Notes under the pieces: generated by a model
Told to the model about the DNA's origin: nothing
The model's database searches: none
The model's input: the letters and a program-made list of their open reading frames with translations, nothing else
DNA from: Sipunculus nudus
Taxonomy: Eukaryota > Annelida > Sipuncula > Golfingiida > Sipunculidae
NCBI GenBank assembly: GCA_026874595.1
Contig: CM049308.1
Location: 43,965,327-44,029,326, forward strand
Length of the DNA stretch: 64,000 bases
Direction of reading: 5' to 3'
Shown here: positions 33,011 to 43,542 of the stretch, piece by piece
Position numbering within the stretch: position 1 is the stretch's first letter
Layout of the letters: each line of letters begins with the position of its first letter
Program-made: the position numbers and the translations under genes

Positions 33011-34728
33011 TTTATCTGTTAAAACCTGAAATTTGAAACCAATTGATCAAAAACTGTAGATATCATTCAAGTTTTCAAACATCATGTCTTGATTGTTTAC
33101 ATCAAGTCAGTATAAATGCAGTGTTCTAAGCTGTTACATAACACTATTAGTTCTGGCCTACTGCTTCCGTGAGTGTCTGGGTCAGGCAGTAATACCAGAG
33201 AGCCCCTCTCTCTCTCTCTCTCTCTCTCCCTCTCTCTCTCTCACCTAAATGCCTCCCTTCCTCCCTCCATCCAATTCTGTTGACAGGTACTAAAACCAGA
33301 TTAATTAGCTATAAATGTTGATGCAATTTAGAAATGTGAATCAACTGAAATATATACAATCACATATGTTATACCATAAATGTAACATTTTTAAACCTGG
33401 AAAAAACGATGTAATGAAAAAAAGGAATTAATGCAAATATTGTTAACATTTTTTTCCTGGCTCAGAAGAACGAGAAAAAAATGATTTGCTTTGTTTCTCC
33501 ATCTTTCTGCTTGTTTTAAATATTTAATGTTTATGAATAAACTGTTTTTCTTATAAGCAATGTTGAATTAAATTTCAAATTCTGTATGTATATGCAAGGG
33601 TCTTGTACCTCCTACCATCCCCTTCTTCACCCCACTGAGTCCTTGCTCCTTGGCACTGTGAACAATTGTTCTTTTTCTGTAGCATAAAATTTAATAATTA
33701 AAGAAAATATCTTCAGAGAGACAGACCTTGTAACTCCCATCATAACACCACCACCACCCCATCCCCCATCAAGTCATTCGACATGTGGAGTGGAGATGTT
33801 ATGGCAACTGTATACATATCATAAAACTGAAAAAAAAGGTTTATTAAATAAATTGGATCTCAATAGACTAATGTGTAAACTGTTGAACTGTCAACAGCTT
33901 ATCAAAAAGGTTACCAATGGAAAAGCAAGGTCAGATCTCAAAATATTATTTGCAAAAATTTCTTAAATCATATCAACCATCTATGGCCTAGATTACCTCA
34001 TCCTCTCAAACTTTATCTACATTTCATTACATTTTAGATTTTAACCCTCAAGGTGTTTAAGTACTGTTGAATGCTCCATCCCCCCCCCCCCCTCTCTCTC
34101 TCCTTTTCTCTACATCCAGTCCTCCTTGCTGCCCTCACTATTCACTTCTCCGAACCCTATCCCAATGTCAGTCTCAGTTAACAAGAACAAGATGAATAAG
34201 ATATATTCATATTTTTGTATTTTGTTTAAATATTTGTCCATAGGTACCTATGTACATGCCATAAATTATGTCAGTATTGTGTAATAAGTAGAAATGGTGG
34301 GCATCAAAATAATGTATGTCAATACCGAAGAGATATCATGTCATACAGTCACAAATTCATAAATCCCCTCATCAGCATAGTTTATCATTACATTATATCT
34401 GTCAAATTGAAAACTTGCAGACTTCCATACACTTTATATCCTTCAACATATAGCCTTATCATCATTCTAAAACTGCTTAGTATACTCTCATTGCATTCAT
34501 ATTTGCTCAAATAAATTGCTTTTTTTCGACCCCTCCCAAAAAAATAAAAAATAAACTTCTATATTTTACTCCATATTAATCCATCAGTCAGGTTAATTCA
34601 TATTTATCATTTACTTACATGTTACATTTTATTCCTTTTTAATAGCCCAACATGTCCATGATATCCATGAGCTTTATCGGCTCAATATAGTATCACAATA
34701 GTAATACATTTATAGTCCAATCATGATC
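33011..34728. other. AT-rich intergenic DNA with a CT microsatellite
   Basis: No gene was recognised. A (CT)n tract lies at about 33206-33241 and a C-run at 34080-34092. Confidence 0.5.
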
Positions 34729-34872
34729 AGCTGAGCACCGTGACCCATGGGTCCCTTGTTTTTAAAAGGTAGGAAATGTTTTTTTTTTTGGTACAACATG
34801 GGAAAAGCCTCAACTATTTTCAAAGCACCCAAGGTTTAAAAAAAGGGACCCATTGGTCACGGCGCTCAGCTG
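34729..34872. mobile_element. 144-bp foldback MITE-like element
   Basis: Arms AGCTGAGCACCGTGACCCAT (onward to TTTTTAAA) at 34729-34766 and their reverse complement at 34835-34871 pair over about 37 bp with about three mismatches, around a 68-bp centre. The size and symmetry fit a MITE. No convincing target duplication was found. Confidence 0.6.
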
Positions 34873-34940
34873 TTATTTATAATCATAAATATGATTTAAA
34901 AGAAGGGGTAGACAAATGTTGGTTTGGTGTAGTAATTAGT

Positions 34941-34994
34941 CCGCCACGTACGGACTCCATTTATCTGTGATACGGAGTCCGACCGTCTGGCGGT
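34941..34994. other. nested hairpin
   Basis: Outer arms CCGCCA/TGGCGG and inner arms CGGACTCC/GGAGTCCG form a nested inverted repeat. The left half also occurs, inverted, at 13098-13127. Confidence 0.6.
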
Positions 34995-35798
34995 GAGAGT
35001 TCACCCTGCCGTTCATTGAAGGACCTGTAACATGAATTACCACTGCTTGTTGTGCGATAGAGAAACAATCTTGTATTTATATATAGAAATAAACTTTTTA
35101 TGTATCAAATTAAATCGAAATATCACCTTTATGTGCGCCTGTAAATGTTTTTTTATCCTTTGAACTGCCGGGGTTCAGATGTTGCATGCCAACTGGACAC
35201 AGCCGGAAAAGGAATCCCATGCAAATTAGGTGGGCAATCTATGCAAAAGATGAATTCAGGGGGGCTTTTCCCAGTAATGCCAGTGCCGTGCACTAGGATA
35301 GACCATATTTTCATAAGCATCCTTCCCATCATACATCGCTTGTTGTCAATGATGCTAAATTCCTATTGGTTGTTCCAACCGGAAGGCGCCATCGGCCAGA
35401 CGGAGACGATGCAATATCTGACTTCATCCAGAGTAAGTGCCCATACTTTATTAATGCTGATCATCCAGCAAATTTTTTGGTCCCAACGGAGTCTAAGCAT
35501 CTGTAACAATTATAATATGTGGGGTTTGTTTGGTGTCCTCACGCTTCACAAGGCATATACGTGTCTGAGGGTCTGTACGGATCCGTACAAACTTAGATAG
35601 TATAGACTCTCCCCGCCAGAGGCTGCAGCGCTTGTATTGTTTACTATGTCAGCGCTGCAAGACTGCAGCAATGTAGTAATATAAACGGATTTATGAGGAT
35701 GTTGGTGTTCAACTCAAGTTAAGTAAAGATTTTGATAAAATTCCTTGGAGAGGGAAAAGGACTGGTCATTTATATTATTAACATTTGGAAAAGGACTG
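34995..35798. other. unassigned intergenic DNA
   Basis: A 151-codon open frame (35145-35600) shows no recognisable domain and I do not call it. No other signal was seen. Confidence 0.4.
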
Positions 35799-35803
35799 CT
35801 ATT
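35799..35803 (+). repeat. target-site duplication of element B, left
   Basis: CTATT, matched at 43601-43605. Confidence 0.88.
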
Positions 35804-36058
35804 TGTAACAGTATATGTGTTTTACGACATGACGTAAAGTGTCATAACGAGATCGAACCACCTTACGGCATTCAGTGTGCCATGCTCATGTAGTGATAGA
35901 CTGGTACCCCGCTCTATTATGGCCACACATGCTCTAGGTCTATGCTTGGCTGAGGGCCTTAATAGAGCAGGGTACCAGTCTAATGTAGTGACAGAAGTGA
36001 CATTAAACTGGACTTTAAACAAGCCAGGTGTTGTGTTATTTGGCCACATCACATGACA
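35804..36058 (+). repeat. 5' LTR of element B (255 bp including an 86-bp MITE)
   Basis: Starts TGTAACAG and ends CATCACATGACA. The end is repeated at 43543-43600. Subtracting the MITE and one copy of its target duplication leaves about 160 bp, short for an LTR of this group. Confidence 0.85.
35897..35982. mobile_element. 86-bp MITE with 23-bp TIRs inside the LTR
   Basis: Ends TAGACTGGTACCC and its reverse complement pair over 23 bp with one mismatch. The flanks are exact 9-bp direct repeats ATGTAGTGA at 35888-35896 and 35983-35991. A 9-bp duplication suggests a Mutator-like source, which is inference. Confidence 0.8.
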
Positions 36059-36079
36059 TGGTGGCAGCGCGGGATCGGG
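36059..36079 (+). other. primer-binding site of element B
   Basis: TGGTGGCAGCGCGGGATCGG directly follows the LTR end. It starts TGG as expected for the complement of a tRNA CCA end. The tRNA was not identified. Confidence 0.65.
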
Positions 36080-36252
36080 TAACAGTTGTGGAGTTTAATG
36101 ACTGATACCATTTCGCTGTCGTAAGTACCTTAAACGCTAGCGCACCCGTTTTTGCCGGACTTTTCTCGCCGTGAACGAACCGCCATAACTGTTACAATAG
36201 TTTGACTGTTGACCCACAGGGGTCTCTACTGTGCAATACAATAGCCTAGCAT

Positions 36253-37058
36253 ATGCCACAAATGGACTGGCGCTCAAGTAACGTAGCTGAGTGTTTTAAG
36301 ATATTTAAGCAGCGCTGTGAATTGTATTTTAAGCTAAAAAAACATTCAGGGCGAGACAGCTGTTACGCACATTCTTCTCGCTGTAGGAGAGGAAGGTCTT
36401 CGTAGGTATAACACCTGGGACTTAACAGCTGATGAAAGACGTGACCCGGCAGTTATATGGGCGAAATTTGATGAACAGTTAGAGCCTACGGAAAACTTTC
36501 GTATCTGTCGTTTGAAACTGCTCCATTATAAGCAGAACAGGGATGAAACTCTTGATGATTTTATCACCAGATGTCGCCAGTTGTCACTAAAATGTGAATT
36601 TACCCCTGAGGAGCTAGACGAAAGGCTGGTAGAGCAGATAATTGCCAGCACGCCTATAGTTGACTATCAGAAAGAACTTTTAGCAAAGCCAAATGGATAT
36701 TCCTTGGAGGAAACTCTGCAGCTTGGTCGGACTTATGAGGCTGCTACTGCTCATTTCAAGCAGCTCCATGAAATGGAGTCACCTCCATCTGCTGTTGTTC
36801 ATCATATGAGATCTGAACCAACCAGATCTAGGAAAGGTTGTGTTTATTGTGGTGGATTTCACAAATCTCGACAGAGAGATAAATGCCCAGCATACGGAAC
36901 CACATGTCGCGCCTGCGGAAAAAAGATCACTGGGCTAAAGTATGCAAGAGCAGCCGTAGGAGCAGCCATAGACGACAACGTAGGGGTGGCTCTAGACCCA
37001 GGTACAAAATGAAAGGCATAACTCCACAAATCAACAAGCAGAGGTACACGCTGTACAG
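36253..37058 (+). pseudogene. gag: gag of element B, frameshifted
   Basis: Reading starts at ATG 36253 (MPQMDWRSSNVAECFKIFKQ). It shifts frame at an A-run near 36346, then continues (LLAVGEEGLRRYNTWDLTAD, then FDEQLEPTENFRICRLKLLH) in the style of Ty3/gypsy capsid. The nucleocapsid shows two zinc-binding modules, CVYCGGFH...C near 36838 and CRACGKK...H...C near 36906, the second split by a frameshift near 36923. An Arg-rich tail follows. Gag would package RNA and form the particle. The coding run is cut by element C at 37064. Confidence 0.82.
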
Positions 37059-37063
37059 CACAC
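37059..37063 (+). repeat. target-site duplication of element C, left
   Basis: CACAC, matched at 41068-41072. Confidence 0.85.
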
Positions 37064-37879
37064 TGACACAAATGTGCTACCCGCCTAGTGTATGTCAAGT
37101 GGAATTTAATAAAATAATGAAATAAGTTAGGGAAAACATAATTTCTATGGTGCATTAACAGTTTATATTAAATTGGAATATCAGGTCATACAGTGTAGTT
37201 GGAGAGACGGAGTTAATAATATTTGGTAAAGTTGTCAGCTGTTGTTGTCATCCTGTTTGTTTACATCGGTGCCGACGACGCTGGTGGATTATCTCATAGT
37301 ATATTGTATATTATGTAAGTAAATGGACTTACTGTACCATGATTTATTATAATTAGATGACAGAAGGTTCTAGAGAATTCAGGCAATGTGTAATTTCCAA
37401 TAGGTAAATTATAGAAAATCCCGTAGGTGCTAGTCTTAACAAGAAACGACTTGATTATTCTAGAGACTTCTAGAAGTTTCGGTTACCCAGGTATAAATAA
37501 GGCGGTGTCAAGGCCGGTCAGGGAGGAAGAGAAGTGAATGAATTTGGAAGTTACCGTCAACTGGTGACAGGTCGTTTTATGTCAACGACGGATTAGTAGA
37601 ACACCGAGCGGGGTGTGTTATAAATTCCGCGAGGACAGTATTAGTCCTGGAGAGAATATAGATAGTTGTAGCCGGTCAGGGCGTCAGAAGATATACGTGA
37701 TTGGTATTTGTTGAAGACGTTGTTATAGTGAGATTGGAGCCAGTCAACGACGACGGTGGCCAATTGTTGGATGTTACCGGAATAAACCGTGTTCTTCAGT
37801 TCAGACAACGAGTGGTATTTTGGACTTTTCAGTGTGAAAGAACTCGGGAATATATGTCCGCTGCGTGTGTGGTGTGACA
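37064..37879 (+). repeat. 5' LTR of element C
   Basis: Starts TGACACAAATGTG and ends GTGTGGTGTGACA. Nearly identical to 40253-41067. Contains a TATAAATAAGG box near 37490-37502 that could serve as a promoter. Confidence 0.93.
37490..37502 (+). promoter_or_regulatory. TATA-like box in LTR of element C
   Basis: GGTATAAATAAGG in the LTR, with the same sequence in the 3' LTR near 40679-40691. The position inside the LTR fits a U3 promoter. Transcription start not determined. Confidence 0.45.
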
Positions 37880-37887
37880 TATATAAG

Positions 37888-37905
37888 TGGGGGCCCGTCC
37901 GGTGA
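37888..37905 (+). other. primer-binding site of element C
   Basis: TGGGGGCCCGTCCGGTGA lies 8 nt after the LTR and resembles the tRNA-Pro type site used by many retroelements. The spacing of 8 nt is slightly long. Confidence 0.6.
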
Positions 37906-38050
37906 CAGACAGCGGAAGAAATCAAGTGGAAATTCAACAGATCCAAGTGTGGATTGGGCGATAATCGGCAAGATACGTAAAATCCAGAGGTACTTTTGCC
38001 AGAAGTCGGTATCATTCCTATAGTAGCCAGATCGACTGTGCTGCAACAAC

Positions 38051-39492
38051 ATGGCAACTACAGTCCAGCAGTTGATTAAAGTTGGCCTAGAGTTGGGATA
38101 CGAAGGCCCTGCATTGCTAGAATTTGTGAAGGAACAGCATGCCGCCGACAGGGAAGAAAGGCAAAGAGAGAGAAAAAGAGAGAGGAAGAGAGAGGAAGCG
38201 CAAAGACAGAGAGAAAGAGAGGAGGCTGAGAGACAGAGAGAGAGGGAACAAGCAGCCAGAGAAGAGAGAGAGAGACAGAGGGAAATAGAAGAGAGAGAGA
38301 GAGAGACAGAGGGAAATAGAAGAGAGAGAGAGACAGAGAGAAATTGACGAAAGAGATAGACAGAGAAAAATTGAAAGTGAACAAGCAGCAAGAGAAGAAA
38401 GAGAGAGAGAAAGACAACATGAACTCCTCATGTTGGAAAGAAGACTCCAGCTGCAAGAGAGGACTGCTCAGCCCCAGAATCCTGTGATGACAGCAGATGT
38501 TCGCTGCCCTGAATTACCTAGATTCACCGAGAGAGATGACCTAGACAGCTACTTGATGAGGTTCGAAAGATTTGCTGAACAAGCCAAGTGGAAAAGAGAT
38601 TCATGGTCAACTCGTCTATCAGCTCTTCTGACAGGCAAGGTTTTGGACTGTTATAGTCGTTTATCCAATAGTCAGTGTTTAGATTACGATGTTGTAAAGA
38701 CAGCCTTGTTAAATAGATATGGGTATACAGAAGATGGTTTCAGGGTTAAGTTTAGAGAGTGTAAGCCAGAGGACTCTGAGAGTCCAGGTCAATTTATTGT
38801 GAGACTGCAGGGTTATTTGGATAGATGGGTAGAGTTGTCTCATACAAAGAGTACATTTGAGGAACTCTGTAACTTAGTAGTAAAAGAGCAATTTATTAAC
38901 TCTTGTCCCAGTGATTTAGCTGTACACTTGCGTCAGGAAGCCCCAGCTTCTTTGTCAGATTTGGCTGGTTTGGCAGAAAATTTCTTAGTTGCGAGGAACA
39001 GACAACTTGCATGTAAACAACAACCTGTTAGGTGGAATGTAAATCGTTACCCACCGAGTGGCCAGACAATGTCAAACAGGCCGTTACATTGTAATGCAGT
39101 TAGGATTGTAGGTCAAGAAGTATCTGACCGTAAAGTGAAGGATAAAGAGATCCGTTGTTACAAATGTGGGAAAATTGGTCATGTAGCATGGAGGTGTAGA
39201 AACTGTTTTAAATGTGGGAGGCCTGGTCATATAGCACGGAATTGTAAGGGGTGCTATAATTGTGGAGTAATTGGTCATCTTGCACGAGATTTGCAAGAAA
39301 TTGTCTACACAGGATAATGAGAGTGATGAAGATAAAGTAAGCCAGAGAAATACTCAGGCTGTGATTCACTCAGGTGTTGCATGTATAAGTGTAGATGAGA
39401 CTGCGGAGGTTCAGTCTGAAGGTCAAGTACAAGTAGCCCAGGGTAGAGTGGGCGATAGTGATGTTAAAGGTGATGAGAGACACCGGTTGTGA
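38051..39492 (+). pseudogene. gag: SCAN-like gag of element C
   Basis: ATG at 38051 begins MATTVQQLIKVGLELGYEGP. A long Arg/Glu-rich coiled-coil region (38150-38420) follows, interrupted by a frameshift near 38345. From about 38490 comes a capsid-like core, and at 38740-38990 a SCAN-like helical region ([14 protein letters not shown], then [20 protein letters not shown]). Zinc knuckles follow: [28 protein letters not shown] and a third ([13 protein letters not shown]) spoiled by one extra base near 39290. SCAN domains of vertebrate zinc-finger proteins are thought to derive from Gmr1-type Gag. The frame then runs towards the protease. Confidence 0.85.
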
Positions 39493-39784
39493 TGGTGTTA
39501 TTTTAAGGAATGGTCTGGTAGGTAAAGACCAGCTGTTAAATAAGGACATTCGTGTCATTGGTTTTAATCGGCGTGGGAGTGTACATCGTATGGCGAGGAT
39601 AAACATAGACACACGGTACTATGTAGGTAGTGTAGAAGCCGCTTGTGTCGATGATCCCATGTTTGATTTGATTATTGGTAATGTTGAGGGGGTACGTGAA
39701 GATCCAGACCCTAAGTGGCATGTCAGCGGTGTAGTGACAGGGCCAGAGATAAGACGTAAAACCAAGAAGAGGAAGAAAATCTAA
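39458..39784 (+). pseudogene. pro: retropepsin-like protease of element C
   Basis: The active site is DTGC (in MRDTGCDGVILRNGLV), as found in this clade, where Cys follows the DTG. The second half (ARINIDTRYYVGSVEAACVD, then FDLIIGNVEGVREDPDP) is typical. It overlaps the end of the gag frame and is in a different frame, consistent with ribosomal shift or a mutation. It would cut the Gag polyprotein. It stops at 39784, where pol should continue. Confidence 0.8.
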
Positions 39785-39822
39785 TTTGGTTAGATGTTAC
39801 AGGAATTGATAAAATGTGAAAA

Positions 39823-39876
39823 TCAATTCAAGGTAGTAAAAACAATGCAGCTGACTTCTTAAGTCGAGTTGTGTAG
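39823..39876 (+). pseudogene. pol: RNase H C-terminal tail of element C
   Basis: The frame reads GSKNNAADFLSRVV then TAG (39832-39876), the conserved tail of the RNase H domain. No integrase follows. The 3' noncoding region leads straight to the polypurine tract. If the order were the normal Ty3/gypsy one, an integrase would be expected after this tail. Confidence 0.72.
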
Positions 39877-40235
39877 GTAGATCTGAAACAGATAGTGTAA
39901 TCTGTAAACAGAGGTTAAACATGTTACACTATGTATATATGACTCATGAGATGATGGTGCTGTGTTATGAGTATTATGAGGTTGCATTACGTAATTGTAT
40001 GTATGTTTCATGACGTTAAAATATTATGAGAGCATATTGTTCTACATGCGTTGAGTAGTTACAAATAGCAGAACCATTATTTGGGTACACACATGTAAGC
40101 AATGTTATACTGAGGATACAAGGTCATGAATGTGTTTAATGGAAACTTGAAATTTACATGATGATGCATTTGATGTGTAACAGTACACATTTGTGTTTTT
40201 GTTAGGTACTGGAAAAATATCTTTCAGAGATTTTT
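39877..40235. other. 3' noncoding region of element C
   Basis: AT-rich with no coding motif. Confidence 0.5.
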
Positions 40236-40250
40236 CTTAAGGGGGGGGCG
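40236..40250 (+). other. polypurine tract of element C
   Basis: TTAAGGGGGGGGCG immediately precedes the 3' LTR. Confidence 0.7.
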
Positions 40251-40252
40251 TG

Positions 40253-41067
40253 TGACACAAATGTGCTACCCGCCTAGTGTATGTCAAGTGGAATTTCATA
40301 AAATAATGAAATAAGTTAGGGAAAACATAATTTCTATGGTGCATTAACAGTTTATATTAAATTGGAATATCAGATCATAAAGTGTAGTTGGAGAGACGGA
40401 GTTAATAATATTTGGTAAAGTTGTCAGCTGTTGTTGTCATCCTGTTTGTTTACATCGGTGCCGACGGCGCTGGTGGATTATCTCATAGTATATTGTATAT
40501 TATGTAAGTAAATGGACTTACTGTACCATGATTTATTATAATTAGATGACAGAAGGTTCTAGAGAATTCAGGCAATGTGTAATTTCCAATAGGTAAATTC
40601 TAGAAAATCCCGTAGGTGCTAGTCTTAACAAGAAACGACTTGATTATTCTAGAGACTTCTAGAAGTTTCGGTTACCTAGGTATAAATAAGGCGGTGTCAA
40701 GGCCGGTCAGGGAGGAAGAGAAGTGAATGAATTTGGAAGTTACCGTCAACTGGTGACAGGTCGTTTTATGTCAACGACGGATTAGTAGAACACCGAGCAG
40801 GGTGTGTTATAAATTCCGCGAGGACAGTATTAGTCCTGGAGAGAATATAGATAGTTGTAGCCGATCAGGGCGTCAGAAGATATACGTGATTGGTATTTGT
40901 TGAAACATTGTTATTGTGAGATTGGAGCCAGTCAACGACGACGGTGGCCAATTGTTGGATGTTACCTGAATAAACCGTGTTCTTCAGTTCAGACAACGAG
41001 TGGTATTTTGGACTTTTCAGTGTGAAAGAACTCGGGAATATATGTCCGCTGCGTGTGTGGTGTGACA
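40253..41067 (+). repeat. 3' LTR of element C
   Basis: Pairs with 37064-37879. The LTR may begin TG at 40251 instead, since TGTGACAC precedes it here, whereas in the 5' copy the TSD abuts TGACAC. Confidence 0.93.
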
Positions 41068-41072
41068 CACAC
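41068..41072 (+). repeat. target-site duplication of element C, right
   Basis: CACAC, matched at 37059-37063. Confidence 0.85.
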
Positions 41073-42459
41073 AACTCAGGAGAATGACTTTGATACATTC
41101 ACTTTTGCTAGTGTCAACACATCGGACAGTCAAAATCGCGATGAAGCATACGCTTCAGTTTAGATTAAGGTGTCAAGTCTGCCAGGGATACACAACCTAA
41201 GGCTTAAAGTCGACACTGCGGCACAGGCCAACACATTGCCGTTTAGAATATTCAGACGCATGTTTCCAGACCAGCTGGCACCAGACGGATACCCGAGAGT
41301 GACTAATCAAGAGCAGCCACCGCAGACAAAGCTTACTGCTTACAATGGAACTGACATTCCATGTTACGGTAATACCACAATTGCATGTCAATATGAATCA
41401 AGTGACTGGCATGATGCCAACTTTTTCATTGTCGATGTTGAGGGACCAGCTGTGATAGGATTGCCTTCATGTATCCAACTTCACTTAGTGACACTTCATT
41501 GCGCCATTTCAACCGGTCCACCAGTGACAAATGTGAATGATTTAGTTAGCATGTACCCTGACCGTTTCGATACGATTGGATCATTCCCCGGTGAAGTGAA
41601 GCTCACTGTGGATTTGTCTGTGCAGCCACATGTTGACCCTCCGCGTAAAACGCCTATAGCCTTGAAAGAGGACATTGAGAAAGAACTCAACTATATGGAG
41701 TCAGCCCAGGTTTTCCGCAAAGTAACAGAACCAACAGACTGGGTATCTAGTTTGGCGTACTCCAGAAAGAGCAGCGGTGCTCTACGGATCTGCTTAGACC
41801 CACGACATCTCAACCAAGCGCTCAAACGGCCATACCACAAAATCCCTACAGTAGAGAAACTGACGTACAAATTCAGTGGAGCAAAGTATTTGAGCAAACT
41901 AGATGCACGATCTGGCTATTGGTCCGTCCACTTGGATCCAGAATCACAATTGCTAACCACATTCCAAACGCCTTTTGGCCGGTATTGTTTTAACAGATTA
42001 CCCTTTGGCTTGTCTGTGTCACAGGACATTTTTCAGCAACGAATGGATTGTATTTTAGATCAGTGCAGAGGGGCCATAGGAATATCGGACGATGTTGTGG
42101 TTTACGGCAGCACAAAGGAAGAACATGATAGCAATTTACATCAACTCATGCGTGTCGCTCGACAGAATGGTCTTGTGTTCAACTCGGACAATCACAAATG
42201 TGCTATAAAACAGTCAAGTATCACATTCTTCGGCATGGTTTCCAGTGCTGATGGGGTAAAGCCTCATCCTGACAGAGTCGAGGATATAGTGAACATGCCA
42301 ACGCCAACAAACAAAAAACAGCTGCAGGAGTACCTCGGGATGGTGACATATTTATCCCCATTCATCCAGAACTTGTCAAAGAATGCAGCTACACTGCGCG
42401 ATTTGCTCAAGGACAGTTTAGAATTTATTTGGGATGCTAACCACCAAGAAATGTTTTGA
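41073..42459 (+). pseudogene. pol: protease and reverse transcriptase of element B
   Basis: After the nested element the frame resumes, meets an in-frame TAG at 41161-41163, then runs open to 42459. The protease active site reads DTAA (41212-41223, normally DTGA), so Gly is lost. RT follows with LDARSGYWSVHLD, RLPFGLSVSQ and the catalytic box ISDD (Asp at 42088-42093), then the connection domain (KKQLQEYLGMVTYLSPFIQN). A frameshift near 42450 ends it. RT would copy RNA to DNA. The catalytic Asp pair survives but the protease does not. Confidence 0.88.
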
Positions 42460-42890
42460 TGCTCTGAAGGACCTTATCACTAAAGAAATAACATTGCCGT
42501 ATTTTGATGTGATTAAGACGCCAGTATTACATGTTGATGCAAGTACCCTTGGACTTGACGCAGCTTTGGTACAAGACAATATCCGATAGCCTACGCATCA
42601 AAGAACCTATCAGCTGCTGAGAAAAACTATGCGTGCATTGAGAGGGAGCTACGCGCAATTGTTTTTGGCATTCAGCGCTTCCACACATATTTGTTTGGCA
42701 GGAAATTTGTGGTGCTAACTGGCCACAAACCTTTGGAGATGATATACCGCAAACCGCTGACCTGTGCACCGCCAAGACTCCAAAGAATGTTTCTGAAAAT
42801 ACAAGGCTATAACCTTGATTTGCAATACAGACCAGGCACTGAAATGACACTTGCAGATACACTGTCACGTTTGCCAAACGCTTGCAAATC
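42455..42890 (+). pseudogene. pol: RNase H of element B, frameshifted
   Basis: LPYFDVIKTPVLHVDASTLG carries the first catalytic Asp (42536-42538) in a frame different from the RT. It shifts again near 42586 to IAYASKNLSAAEKNYACIER and continues through TGHKPLEMI and GTEMTLADTLSRL. The normally acidic residue in TDHKPL is Gly here (GHKPL), so one catalytic Asp is missing. Confidence 0.85.
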
Positions 42891-43542
42891 CGAGCCTATT
42901 GATCTTGACATACGCGTAGACCTGGTATGCTTCAGCAGAAACAAATTACAGAAACTTCAGAATGCAACTGAAGCAGACTCCGTTCTGGCTAAGTTATCGC
43001 AAACAATAACAACTGGATGGCCGAGCCGCATGAAAGAACTACCAGAGTTGCTCCGCCAGTTCTGGGCATACCGTGATGAGCTTTCAGTTGAGAACGGTTT
43101 AGTGCTCAACGGATCGCGTATAGTCGTACCAGCATCTGAGCAGAGTGAAATTCTAGACCAATTGCATTATTAGCATCCAGGGACAGAAAAAATGAAATTG
43201 CGGGCTAGAGACACTGTATTTTGGCCAAAGATCAACAAAGACATTGACATAACACTTATGCAATGCACTACTTGTCAACGGCATAAACCCTCACAGCCGT
43301 ACGAGACACTCATGCCACATGATATTCCCAGTCGGTCCTGGGAAGTTATTGGTACTGATCTCTTCCATTTTGATGGTAGCGAATGGCTTTTGATCGCTGA
43401 CTCTTACTCCAAATATCCGATTGTGAAAAAGATGCCGTCGCCGTGCACCAGCAATGCGGTAATTTCATCAACAAAGCAAGTATTCAGTGAATTCGGCATA
43501 CCTAGCAAAGTTATGAGTGACAATGGTGGTCACTTAGAGTCA
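42890..43542 (+). pseudogene. pol: integrase of element B, truncated before the catalytic Glu
   Basis: The HHCC module spans about 43162-43285 with an in-frame TAG at 43171-43173 between its two His. The core has GTDLFHFDG (Asp at 43357-43359) and SDNGGH (second Asp at 43519-43521). The sequence then joins the LTR at 43543, so the third catalytic residue and the C-terminal domain are absent. Confidence 0.88.

Larger units (their letters stand above)
37064..41067 (+). mobile_element. LTR retrotransposon C (Gmr1-like, gag-protease only) nested in B
   Basis: The 816-bp and 815-bp LTRs differ at about 12 positions plus one indel by eye (about 1.5%). The element is flanked by CACAC on both sides and interrupts element B at a coding point. 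Internal sequence encodes a SCAN-like Gag with zinc knuckles and a protease. It then jumps to the last residues of RNase H, so integrase, RT and most of RNase H are deleted. The low LTR divergence implies a much younger insertion than B. It would need pol from another element to move. Confidence 0.93.

Noticed and set aside
34215-34320. Second boundary of a giant composite element matching 27915-27990
   Set aside because: Similarity is short and weak (about 16 bp clear). It is not enough to claim a 6-kb unit.
35145-35600. 151-codon plus-strand frame
   Set aside because: No domain, odd composition and no supporting splice or regulatory context.
37801-38456. Long Ser/Leu-rich minus-strand frames
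   Set aside because: They are antisense to the GA-rich coiled-coil part of the element C gag.
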